A stretch of DNA of 8,242 nucleotides from Candidatus Zixiibacteriota bacterium (GTDB taxonomy: Bacteria > Zixibacteria > MSB-5A5 > GN15 > FEB-12), in contig QNAG01000116.1 of assembly GCA_003641415.1 (NCBI GenBank), forward strand, positions 1-8,242. Reading direction: 5' to 3'. A model generated the notes under the pieces. It did no database searches and was not told where the DNA came from. It was given only the letters and a program-made list of their open reading frames with translations. Position numbers and translations under genes: made by a program. Of the stretch, positions 1 through 6,670 are shown piece after piece. Position 1 is the first letter of the stretch. Every line of letters starts with the position of its first letter.

Positions 1-2
1 TT

Positions 3-653
3 TACCTCATCCTGAAAGGGGAACTTCCCATCAAGGCGGAAGCGGAATTGATGAACGCCATTTTGGTGGCTTCAATTGATCATGGCGCTTCTCCCCCGTC
101 GGTTTTAGGAACCCGTACAGTTGTTTCCGGTGGTAACTCACTTAACGCCGCAATAGCGGGTGGTGTGCTTGTGATAGGTGACACGCATGGTGGCGCGATT
201 GAGCAATCGGCGAAAATAATGCAGGAATGGGTGAAGAAGGGTGGTGAGACTACAGCGCTCGCCGAACAGCTTGTTGACTGGCTTAAAGAAAACAAAAAAC
301 GCATGCCCGGTTTTGGCCATCGCCTGCACAATGTAGACCCGCGAACAGCCAAACTGTTTGAGATTGCCGCCCGTCATGGCTACAGCGGAAAACATATTGA
401 ACTCTGCAAAGCAATTGAATCCACTCTGGCAAAGAAGCTGGGAAAAAAGTTGCCTATCAATGTTGATGGCGCTGTAGCGGCTGTTATCTCCGATATGGGT
501 TTCGACTGGAGGCTTGGGAAAGGGTTCTTCATCATCTCCCGCGTGCCGGGATTGCTGGCTCATGCGTATGAGGAAATGACACGCGAGAAACCAATGCGCA
601 AACTCGGTCCACTTCCGTTTGAATACGATGGCCCTTCAAAGAGAGAAATTTAG
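3..653 (+). CDS. Citryl-CoA lyase / citrate synthase-superfamily protein, 3' part (5' end outside window)
   Basis: The frame is open from the left edge; 216 residues are visible, so the start lies outside and the TTG/ATG at 48/51 is internal. The fragment has the C-terminal half of a citrate synthase fold. Three catalytic-type sites are present: SIDHG (His27 of the fragment, matching the first citrate synthase His), PGFGHR (His106, second His) and NVDG (Asp155, the catalytic Asp). The opening KGELP followed by VASIDHG.SPPS, then GDTHGGAIE, resembles stand-alone citryl-CoA lyases and the C-terminal lyase domain of ATP-citrate lyase more than ordinary citrate synthases. Citryl-CoA lyase splits citryl-CoA into acetyl-CoA and oxaloacetate in the cytoplasm, usually after a citryl-CoA synthetase, in the reductive TCA cycle or related acetyl-CoA supply. 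A citrate or 2-methylcitrate synthase-like role cannot be excluded. The superfamily is clear; the exact reaction is inferred. Repeats begin 2 bp after the TAG stop. Confidence 0.85.
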   Translation, partial: YLILKGELPIKAEAELMNAILVASIDHGASPPSVLGTRTVVSGGNSLNAAIAGGVLVIGDTHGGAIEQSAKIMQEWVKKGGETTALAEQLVDWLKENKKRMPGFGHRLHNVDPRTAKLFEIAARHGYSGKHIELCKAIESTLAKKLGKKLPINVDGAVAAVISDMGFDWRLGKGFFIISRVPGLLAHAYEEMTREKPMRKLGPLPFEYDGPSKREI

Positions 654-654
654 C

Positions 655-700
655 GACGTAGGGCAGAACCCCTTAGTGACGTAGGGCAGAACCCCTTAGT
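655..700. repeat. Tandem direct repeat, two exact 23-bp copies
   Basis: Two perfect head-to-tail copies of a 23-bp unit beginning GACGTAGGGCAG and ending CCCCTTAGT occupy 655-677 and 678-700. They start just after the stop codon of the citryl-CoA lyase-like gene. The second copy runs into GGTTCCGCC, completing a near-palindrome, so the tandem looks like a duplication of the left arm of a palindromic intergenic repeat. Confidence 0.85.
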
Positions 701-810
701 GGTTCCGCCATTGCTTATTGGTGCGACATGGGTGTTCCATAGCTTGGCTATGAGATTGTGAAGGGGCCTTCTGAGGAAAAATGGCAAGTTTGAAGACAAA
801 TCTGCCCTAC
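681..810. repeat. REP/BIME-like block with inverted GTAGGGCAGA ends and internal hairpins
   Basis: GTAGGGCAGA at 681-690 is matched by its perfect reverse complement TCTGCCCTAC at 801-810. Each end also forms its own hairpin. On the left, 685-709 is a 25-base near-palindrome (GGCAGAACC pairing with GGTTCCGCC, one mismatch in the 9-bp arms). On the right, 783-791 pairs with 798-806 around a 6-base loop, again with one mismatch. Between them lies a perfect 6-bp hairpin (CATAGC/GCTATG, 738-752). A weaker relative, TATAGGGCGG, follows at 831-840. This arrangement of oppositely oriented palindromic units is typical of REP/BIME-type intergenic repeats. No T-tract follows any stem, so a terminator role is not supported. 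No coding potential was recognised here. Confidence 0.65.
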
Positions 811-858
811 AGGACTAAAGGCATGTAAGCTATAGGGCGGTGGAGGATAATTGGCTTA

Positions 859-864
859 TATAAT
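859..864 (+). promoter_or_regulatory. Possible -10 box upstream of the 919 gene
   Basis: An exact TATAAT lies 54 bp before the ATG at 919, inside an AT-rich stretch between the repeat block and the gene. No recognisable TTGACA-like -35 box sits 16-18 bp upstream (that region is GC-rich, GGGCGGTGG), so this is only a candidate. Confidence 0.25.
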
Positions 865-918
865 AAAATCCGAGATTCAATAGTTTACAATGATCAACAA
901 AGTAGAAGGGAAGCGAAC

Positions 919-1287
919 ATGGGCAACATAACGAAGAATATTCTGTTAAGTGTTGTGGCTATTATTTTATTAGTATATACCACTGCAATAACCGAGCCAC
1001 TCAATAACCCAGACGGACGAAGTTGTATTTATTTAGGGATTGATGGGGTTCACCACGACTGGGAAATCACCTACGAATCACACGACACCCCACTAATGTC
1101 AAGATCGTCAACTGAGGTTGGGCCTGCCTTCGGCTTAATTGTCCCTGCACAGGACAATTTGACATTTGTTTTATCACTCTCTCTTTTTAAGAGCGATGAC
1201 TTTGGTTTGCCCGATGATTATGATTGGTCTACGTCGTCAACAGAATTACATTTTTCTCTCGGCTTCAAAATATACTTGAATCATTGA
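919..1287 (+). CDS. Small secreted or outer-membrane-like protein, unrecognised (122 aa)
   Basis: I do not recognise this protein. The ATG has a good ribosome site (AAGGG at 906-910, 8-base spacing). Residues 7-24 are a hydrophobic segment after a short charged start, reading as a signal peptide or N-terminal anchor; a cut after TTA (about residue 23) is possible. There is no lipobox cysteine. The rest is polar with alternating hydrophobic stretches, notably 66-91 (VGPAFGLIVP, LTFVLSLSLF) and 109-120 (ELHFSLGFKIYL). These resemble amphipathic beta strands and the end of a small outer-membrane barrel, although the last residues are not the usual terminal aromatic. At 122 residues it is short for a complete barrel, so it may be a degenerate or truncated member or a strand-rich periplasmic protein. 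It stands alone between two repeat blocks. Function unknown. Confidence 0.65.
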   Translation: MGNITKNILLSVVAIILLVYTTAITEPLNNPDGRSCIYLGIDGVHHDWEITYESHDTPLMSRSSTEVGPAFGLIVPAQDNLTFVLSLSLFKSDDFGLPDDYDWSTSSTELHFSLGFKIYLNH

Positions 1288-1305
1288 AGGGGCAGCCGAA
1301 ACTTT

Positions 1306-1335
1306 TTTGTCACCCATTCCCTTTATTTGTCACCC
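1306..1335. repeat. Short direct repeat TTTGTCACCC, 20-bp period
   Basis: The 10-mer TTTGTCACCC occurs at 1306-1315 and again at 1326-1335. The second copy is the left tip of the hairpin element at 1327-1401. The first looks like a lone or truncated tip of the same element type. Confidence 0.6.
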
Positions 1336-1401
1336 CAGCGAAAGCTGGGGACCAGTGCACAGGCAACGCCTGCTAGATTCCTGCTTTCGCAGGAAAGACA
1401 A
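1327..1401. repeat. MITE-like palindromic intergenic element with GCGAAAGC hairpins
   Basis: This 75-bp element has short terminal inverted repeats TTGTC (1327-1331) and GACAA (1397-1401). Just inside each end is a strong hairpin: CCCCAGC/GCTGGGG with a GAAA loop (1333-1350), and TTCCTGC/GCAGGAA with a TTTC loop (1378-1395), which reads GAAA on the other strand. A third stem, CAGGC/GCCTG, lies in the middle (1360-1372). A TA flanks the element on both sides (1324-1325 and 1402-1403). The layout matches the widespread dispersed bacterial repeat of the form GTCA-CCC-GCGAAAGC-GGG. It has no coding capacity and would depend on a transposase elsewhere. It fills most of the gap between the small gene and the VanZ gene. 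Confidence 0.75.
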
Positions 1402-1504
1402 TACAACATAACTGCCAGTAGGTCAAACGGCCTGCCGCTTGACGGTTAGGTCTGATTCCAATTTCATATTTGCGCTAATGAGAATCGCTGGCTACTTTAA
1501 CCTA

Positions 1505-2479
1505 ATGAAGTCAAAAATAAACCTGCCAATGATACTGCTGGCAGTTGCTGCCCTGGGAACCCCGATCATTCTAACTAACATAGAACTGCCGGGTGATAAT
1601 TACCTGTGGAGAGTTATAGCCAACACAGGACACATCCCATTATTTGGCATGTTTTCACTCGTGATGCTCGTGTTGTCTGTGAAAATCCTCGGGACCAGTG
1701 TACGGAAACGCTACCTGCATTATGTCATTTCTCTCGCCGTTGCAATGGTAATGGGAGTTATTTCTGAATTCTCACAAATCTCCGGTCATCGTGATGCCGA
1801 TGTCTGGGACCTGGTCAGAGATATCGGTGGAGCAATCTCATTTCTTGGGTTGTGCATGTTGTTTGACCATCAGATGGAAACCAGTTGGAAAAAGTGGGGT
1901 CGCAAAGCCAAAGCCTTAGTGGCACTGATAATTTTTTTAATACTCTCCGTTGGAATTGCTCCTATGGTTCTCTGGGCGGGCGCATACTGGCACAGGGACA
2001 ACGCCTATCCGGAGATATGTGGGTTTGATTCTTTATGGGAAACCATGTTCCGAAAAACAAAGGGCGCAAAGCTGATAGTGGTTGCGCCCCCCGAAAAATG
2101 GAAAAGCTCGCTTGGCGATCGCGTGGGCAGGTTAACATTTCAACCAGTTACATACTCCGAAATCACTGTGCTGGAAACTGACCCCGATTGGACCGGGTAT
2201 AAATACTTCACTTTTGAAGTTTACTCAGAATTGGATTCTGAAATCTATCTCACTCTGAGGATTGAAGATGTTTACCATAACAACAGACATGACGATCGAT
2301 TCAATCGAAGAATCAGTGTCGCTCCGGGGCTTAATCAGGTAGCTATTCCTTTGCTTGATATCAGAACTGCCCCGAAACAACGAGAGATGGATATGACAGC
2401 CATTCGCACTTTTAGTCTGTTTGCCTATAAGCCTGTGGATACGTTTACAATTTATCTCGACAATTTCAAGTTGCAGTAA
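1505..2479 (+). CDS. VanZ-family membrane protein with C-terminal periplasmic beta-sandwich-like domain (324 aa)
   Basis: Residues 1-125 form a VanZ-like domain. Four hydrophobic segments (about 6-24, 43-62, 71-88, 106-120) carry the family pattern: GHIPLFGMF (42-50) and, at 86-111, ISEFSQ followed by R96, D99, D102, D106 and GG. A fifth membrane segment (about 136-160) leads to roughly 165 residues with alternating strands. Their end, with IPLLDI, then IRTFSLFAYKP and TIYLDNFKL, resembles the jelly-roll/CIA30-type or carbohydrate-binding folds; this fold call is inference from pattern. VanZ proteins are small integral membrane proteins linked in one case to teicoplanin resistance; their general role is unknown. 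The C-terminal domain probably lies outside the cytoplasmic membrane. The start is uncertain: in-frame TTG 1439 and ATG 1478 also exist and none has a clear ribosome site. ATG 1505 was chosen because it begins just before the first membrane segment. It converges with the DUF2087 gene, 63 bp apart. Confidence 0.8.
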   Translation: MKSKINLPMILLAVAALGTPIILTNIELPGDNYLWRVIANTGHIPLFGMFSLVMLVLSVKILGTSVRKRYLHYVISLAVAMVMGVISEFSQISGHRDADVWDLVRDIGGAISFLGLCMLFDHQMETSWKKWGRKAKALVALIIFLILSVGIAPMVLWAGAYWHRDNAYPEICGFDSLWETMFRKTKGAKLIVVAPPEKWKSSLGDRVGRLTFQPVTYSEITVLETDPDWTGYKYFTFEVYSELDSEIYLTLRIEDVYHNNRHDDRFNRRISVAPGLNQVAIPLLDIRTAPKQREMDMTAIRTFSLFAYKPVDTFTIYLDNFKLQ

Positions 2480-2542
2480 AGCTGAATAGCATTTGATCGA
2501 CGTATATAAGTCAGTTACTACGGGACTCATGATGCCCTGAAG

Positions 2543-2965
2543 CTAATTTCTTTTCGTCCTATTCAAGTATTGTCTTTTCTTTTGCTCTTTCCGTTTCAGG
2601 GCTTTCTCGATTACCTTCGCCGGGTTTATCGCATTTGTTTCCGGCTCGAATAAATCAGCCATTTTCGCATCATTAACTTTGTATAACATCCCGGCCCGAT
2701 CCCGACTTATATAGCCTTCATCCACCAAGTGCCGTCGAAGAGTGACATGGTCAATCTCAATTTTCTGACCAATTTTAGCCAACCATTGTTTCAACACTTC
2801 ATTCAATTCACTTTCGGAATAGTCCCGATGAGGCTCAAGTATCAGCGCAATGCTTTTGAAAAGAATATGTTGGTCTTGGCGTTTTCGAGGAAGGCCACGA
2901 CCACCCTTTTTAAGACAGAGGGCTTCAAGGCGTTTTTCAAATTCATCAACATTGATTTTCGACAT
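2543..2965 (-). CDS. DUF2087 domain protein, likely DNA-binding regulator (140 aa)
   Basis: Residues about 24-97 match the DUF2087 pattern: a basic RKRQ.Q start, a helix-turn stretch (Y49SESELNEVLKQWL), then DHVTLRRHLVDEGYISRDR (72-90) and a closing strand MLYKV. The domain is short, winged-helix-like, and in other proteins occurs alone or fused to regulators; its target is not known. The C-terminal tail (114-140) is strongly basic and probably helical, which fits nucleic-acid binding. ATG 2965 is preferred over an upstream in-frame ATG at 3004 because GGAG lies 7 bases before it. The gene is on the same strand as mfd, about 100 bp downstream, and could be transcribed with it or from its own promoter in that gap. 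The domain is fairly sure; regulatory function is inference. Confidence 0.8.
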   Translation of the reverse strand: MSKINVDEFEKRLEALCLKKGGRGLPRKRQDQHILFKSIALILEPHRDYSESELNEVLKQWLAKIGQKIEIDHVTLRRHLVDEGYISRDRAGMLYKVNDAKMADLFEPETNAINPAKVIEKALKRKEQKKRQYLNRTKRN

Positions 2966-2972
2966 TGCGTCT

Positions 2973-2976
2973 CTCC
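2973..2976 (-). promoter_or_regulatory. Ribosome binding site fixing the start of the DUF2087 gene
   Basis: On the minus strand GGAG (extended GGAGAG) sits 7 bases upstream of the ATG at 2965. It lies inside the longer reading frame that would begin at 3004, which argues that translation begins at 2965. Confidence 0.6.
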
Positions 2977-3068
2977 AACTCTCACCCTGGATTGATAGAA
3001 TCAAATAGCTATTGTACGTGATAACTTACGTTTATATCGATATTTCTCAAATAAATACTGTCTGCTAT

Positions 3069-6000
3069 TTACATCTTTCCCAATATCCCCTTTACGTGTG
3101 CAAGGCGGTTAGTGTCTTTTATCTGCCCCAGGTCAACAGTCACCTGCGCGCGACCAATCATCGAGAACTCCATTGGACAGTTGGTTGCTTTTCTGAGAGA
3201 TTCCACCATCTCCCGTGTCAATTGGTGATCCTCCCGGAAGAATAAATTCGCCTTACCGTGTCTAAGTTTGAGTTTCTCTATGCCATGCACCGCAGCTAAC
3301 ACTTTGGTCGCCATTGCATCAAAGAGGTTCGTTCCAGAAAGAGGCATTTTGCCGAATCGATCGGCTATTTCCCCGCGGATTTTCTCTACCTCATCAATTG
3401 TGTGGCAATCTGCTAAGCGACGGTAAATATCGACTTTATGCTGACGGTTGCTGACATATTTATCACTCAGGTGTATCTCAACATCAAGTTCGAATTTGAC
3501 TTCAGGTAGACGCTGCAGCTCCTGTCCTTTAAGTTTGGCCACAGCTTCTTCCAATAGTCGGTTGTACATATCATAGCCGACCTCTTCAATGAATCCCGAC
3601 TGCTTTGCCCCAAGCAGAGAGCCGGCACCTCTGATTTCGAGATCACGCATAGCTAGGGCAAAGCCGCTTCCCAAATCGGAGTGGGATTCCAGGGCGCGGA
3701 GCCTTTTGACAGCGTCAGGTTTGAGCCGTTTAACCGGTGGGCTGAGCAAGTACGCATAAGCACGGGCAGCGCTTCGACCGACTCGTCCCCGCATCTGGTA
3801 CAATTGCGCCAGACCGAACCTATCAGCACGGTTGATTATGATAGTGTTAGCATTCGGAATGTCGAGACCAGATTCAATAATCGAGGTACACAGTAGCACA
3901 TCGTGTTGCCGAGCCATAAACGCCAGCATTATACCTTCTAACGATTTCTCATGCATCTGACCGTGCGCCACTGCTATGCGTGCCTGGGGAATAATTTTCT
4001 TGAGATAGTGATACATGGAATCAATTGTTTGTACCCGGTTGTGCACGAAAAAGATTTGCCCTCCCCGGTCAATCTCGCGAAGAATGGTAGTAGCGATGAT
4101 AGCCGGTTCAAACTCGACAATTTCAGTGATGATTGGAAGCCTGTCCTTAGGAGATGTATTGATAAGGCTCATGTCGCGCACACCAATCATAGACATCTGT
4201 AATGTACGAGGAATCGGTGTTGCGGACATCGAAAGCGTGTCCACGGTGGTTTTCAACTGACGCAGTTTCTCTTTGTGACGTACCCCGAAACGGTGTTCCT
4301 CGTCAATAATAAGAAGACCAAGATCACGGAAGCTGATATCCTTTGAAAAAAGTCGATGTGTACCAATAACAAGTTCCACTTTTCCTTCCGCCAGGTCGTC
4401 TACTATGGCTAACTGTTCTTTGCGGGTTCTGAAACGTGAGAGCATTTCTACACGGACTGGAAATTCCGCCAATCTCTCTGAAAACGTTTGAAAATGTTGT
4501 TGAGCCAGGATAGTTGTCGGAACGAGCACTGCTACCTGTTTACCCTGTTCAATCGCCTTAAATGCTGCGCGGACAGCAACTTCGGTCTTGCCGTAACCGA
4601 CATCGCCGCAGATTAGTCGATCCATTGGTCGTGTGTTGGTCATGTCACGCTTGACGTCATTGATAGCTTTAATCTGATCAGGGGTTTCTTCGAATTGAAA
4701 TGAAGCTTCGAGCTGTTTGAGCCAAACGGTATCTTCACCAAATGAGAATCCGGGTCTATCTTTACGTTTGGCATATAATTCTATCAAGTCGGCGGCCATA
4801 TCGTCAATGGCTTTTCGGGTTTTCTTTTTCAGTTTATCCCAGCCGGGTCCGCCTAAATGTGTCAGAGTGGGAGCGGTGTCTTTACCAGCGTATTTCGACA
4901 CCCGGTTAAACTCCTCGACCGGTACATACAGTCGGTCTTTCTCAGCATATTCCAGCAGGAGACAGTCGCGGAGACTGTTATCTACAGTGATAGTCTCTAA
5001 TCCTAAATATCGAGCGATACCGTGATCGGTGTGGACAACGAAATCCCCTCTGTTAAGGCTGGAGTAATCGGATATGACCGCCCCTTCCTTAAATTTCTTT
5101 TTACGGATACGACGATGATAACGACTGAATATCTCGTGGTTTGTAAGAATGGCAAAGCGACCCTGCTGGCAGACAAATCCACCTTTTAGATCGGCTACTT
5201 CAATAGCGGGTTTGCTGTCTTCACCAATACGCTCGGCGATAAGTTCATTGAGGCGATTAACTTGTCCGGCAGTATCAACCGCAATAAAACTAACCATCCC
5301 CAAGGCATCGTATTCCGTGGTTGCCTCAACAAGAAGGTCAAGACGTGAGCCAAACGATGGATGCGGCATACAGGCGAAATCAATAATGTCTTTACGACCT
5401 CCTCGAAAAGGCACTCGATCAACCCGGGGATGTTCGGCCAAAGATGCAAATACTTTTTCCGGCGACTGGTAGTAAGCTTCAGGAACCGGCAATTTGGTAA
5501 GTTTCTCCTTAAGGCGAGCATACAGAGTTTGTCCTTCCTCGATAATGGCTTCCGCTTCATCCTGAAGACTACCCTCCCCATCGAGAATCACCACAGCGTC
5601 GGTGTCAAAGTAATCCAACAGTCCACCCTGACTGATTCCGAAAAGGATTGCAAGCCATTCCAGCCCGGGAAGTTCCGGATCGTTGAGGTATCTACTTCGA
5701 AGATAATCGGCATCATTTTCAGGCAGTGCCGCCAAGTGTTCCTCAAGGCTATCCTGAGTTACTGGCACTTCCCGTTTTGGTAGTAATGATACTTCATCAA
5801 TTCGTCGGATAGTACGCTGATCAGACACATCGAAGAGACGAAGAGTATCAATCTCATCACCGAAAAACTCCACTCGCACAGGAGTCTCTGAACCGGGAGA
5901 GAAAAAATCCAGCAGTCCTCCCCTGACGGCAAAATCTCCCACTTCCTCAACTACCGATACACGACGGAACCCCAGAGTAAGCAATCTTTGCACCAGATTA

Positions 6001-6491
6001 TCCATGTCTGCGATTTTGCCCACCTCGAGGTGAATGCGGCTATTGATAAACTGTTCGCGGGAGATTGTTGGTTCCATCAGTGCCCTGATCGGGCAAACTA
6101 CTACCGCCAGCTTCTTGTCCAACAATCCAGCCAGAGTTGAAATCCGCCTACCCATGATTTCACCTTGTGGGGCGCGAAAATCATACGGAAGAATCTGTCG
6201 GGCCGGGAAATGGCCAACTCGGTTCGATCCCATAAGAAAGGCAAGGTCATCGTGTAAATCGGCGGCATCTTCAGAACGTTGTGTTACTATAACAATAGGT
6301 CGCTCAAGTCGCTCATTAAGGGCATTAACAAGAAAAGACAGGCTCGATCCGGCCAGCCCGGAGATTGTTTGGCAGCGATGTTCGTCATTAACAATTCGCT
6401 CACAAAGCTCGACAAGAGATGGATAGGTCAGCCATCGCTGGGAAATTCGGTTCATCAGAGATGCAGAGGAATTCTTAACGTTTACAGACAT
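3069..6491 (-). CDS. mfd: Transcription-repair coupling factor Mfd (1140 aa)
   Basis: Mfd displaces RNA polymerase stalled at DNA lesions and recruits UvrA to start nucleotide excision repair. All domains appear in order. The UvrB-like N-terminal module (about 25-240) has a degenerate nucleotide site (GLAGSSLSFL, no GKT) and the UvrA-contact region near 165-241. A linker region follows. The RNA polymerase-interacting CarD-like domain is at about 478-565 (RGDFVVHTDHGIARYLG). The RecG-like translocase carries a Q-motif (TPDQ, 603-606), Walker A GDVGYGKT (629-636), DEEH (730-733), SAT (756-758), TSIIESGLDIPNA (869-881) and QLYQMRGRVGRS (896-907). The C-terminal TRCF domain is at about 995-1095. 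Length is close to the usual 1100-1180 and no key residue is missing. ATG 6491 has AGGA 7 bases upstream. It follows motAB on the same strand but is separated by a probable terminator, so it likely has its own promoter in 6492-6563; I could not identify convincing boxes there. Confidence 0.97.
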   Translation of the reverse strand: MSVNVKNSSASLMNRISQRWLTYPSLVELCERIVNDEHRCQTISGLAGSSLSFLVNALNERLERPIVIVTQRSEDAADLHDDLAFLMGSNRVGHFPARQILPYDFRAPQGEIMGRRISTLAGLLDKKLAVVVCPIRALMEPTISREQFINSRIHLEVGKIADMDNLVQRLLTLGFRRVSVVEEVGDFAVRGGLLDFFSPGSETPVRVEFFGDEIDTLRLFDVSDQRTIRRIDEVSLLPKREVPVTQDSLEEHLAALPENDADYLRSRYLNDPELPGLEWLAILFGISQGGLLDYFDTDAVVILDGEGSLQDEAEAIIEEGQTLYARLKEKLTKLPVPEAYYQSPEKVFASLAEHPRVDRVPFRGGRKDIIDFACMPHPSFGSRLDLLVEATTEYDALGMVSFIAVDTAGQVNRLNELIAERIGEDSKPAIEVADLKGGFVCQQGRFAILTNHEIFSRYHRRIRKKKFKEGAVISDYSSLNRGDFVVHTDHGIARYLGLETITVDNSLRDCLLLEYAEKDRLYVPVEEFNRVSKYAGKDTAPTLTHLGGPGWDKLKKKTRKAIDDMAADLIELYAKRKDRPGFSFGEDTVWLKQLEASFQFEETPDQIKAINDVKRDMTNTRPMDRLICGDVGYGKTEVAVRAAFKAIEQGKQVAVLVPTTILAQQHFQTFSERLAEFPVRVEMLSRFRTRKEQLAIVDDLAEGKVELVIGTHRLFSKDISFRDLGLLIIDEEHRFGVRHKEKLRQLKTTVDTLSMSATPIPRTLQMSMIGVRDMSLINTSPKDRLPIITEIVEFEPAIIATTILREIDRGGQIFFVHNRVQTIDSMYHYLKKIIPQARIAVAHGQMHEKSLEGIMLAFMARQHDVLLCTSIIESGLDIPNANTIIINRADRFGLAQLYQMRGRVGRSAARAYAYLLSPPVKRLKPDAVKRLRALESHSDLGSGFALAMRDLEIRGAGSLLGAKQSGFIEEVGYDMYNRLLEEAVAKLKGQELQRLPEVKFELDVEIHLSDKYVSNRQHKVDIYRRLADCHTIDEVEKIRGEIADRFGKMPLSGTNLFDAMATKVLAAVHGIEKLKLRHGKANLFFREDHQLTREMVESLRKATNCPMEFSMIGRAQVTVDLGQIKDTNRLAHVKGILGKM

Positions 6492-6563
6492 GTGTGTATC
6501 CTACTCTAACATGCAAGAGAGTTGTCTGATAAAATCAGAGTTTTCTACTCTCTAATTTCTAAA

Positions 6564-6605
6564 GAAAACACAAAAACCCCCATAGACGGTTCTACCGCCC
6601 GGGGT
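6564..6605 (-). terminator. Probable intrinsic terminator after motB
   Basis: Read on the minus strand, ACCCC (6601-6605) pairs with GGGGT next to the U-run (6576-6580), enclosing an inner stem GCGGT/ACCGT with an AGA loop. The structure is followed directly by TTTTTGTGTTTTC (6564-6576). The small internal loops weaken the stem, but the T-rich tail and the location, about 65 bp after the motB stop and before mfd, fit termination of the motAB transcript. Confidence 0.6.
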
Positions 6606-6670
6606 AAACTTCTATTAAATTGTATCTTCAATATAGGAAAAAACTTTCAGACTGCTATAAAAAACTCGGC

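Noticed and set aside
48..653. TTG at 48 or ATG at 51 as the true start of the first gene
   Set aside because: The frame is open to the left edge and the preceding residues (YLILKGELP) belong to the same family, so these codons are internal.
685..709. Hairpin after the citryl-CoA lyase gene as an intrinsic terminator
   Set aside because: The stem is good but no T-tract follows (ATTGCTTATTG), and similar stems recur in the opposite orientation nearby, which fits a palindromic repeat better.
654..918. Possible small RNA or riboswitch in the repeat-rich gap
   Set aside because: The stems are explained by the repeat family; no conserved riboswitch core or promoter-terminator pair was visible.
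2534..2602. Inverted repeat GCCCTGAA / TTCAGGGC between the convergent VanZ and DUF2087 genes
   Set aside because: The arms are only 8 bp with a 53-bp spacer and the second arm is inside the DUF2087 coding region with no T-run; likely chance.
2729..3245. Plus-strand frames at 2729-2995 and 3012-3245
   Set aside because: They are antisense to the DUF2087 gene or to the end of mfd and show no ribosome site or family signal.
5195..5581. Long reading frames overlapping mfd on both strands (for example 5195-5581 minus, 5361-5783 plus)
   Set aside because: They lie within the intact mfd frame, have no recognisable domains and low-complexity, shadow-like composition.
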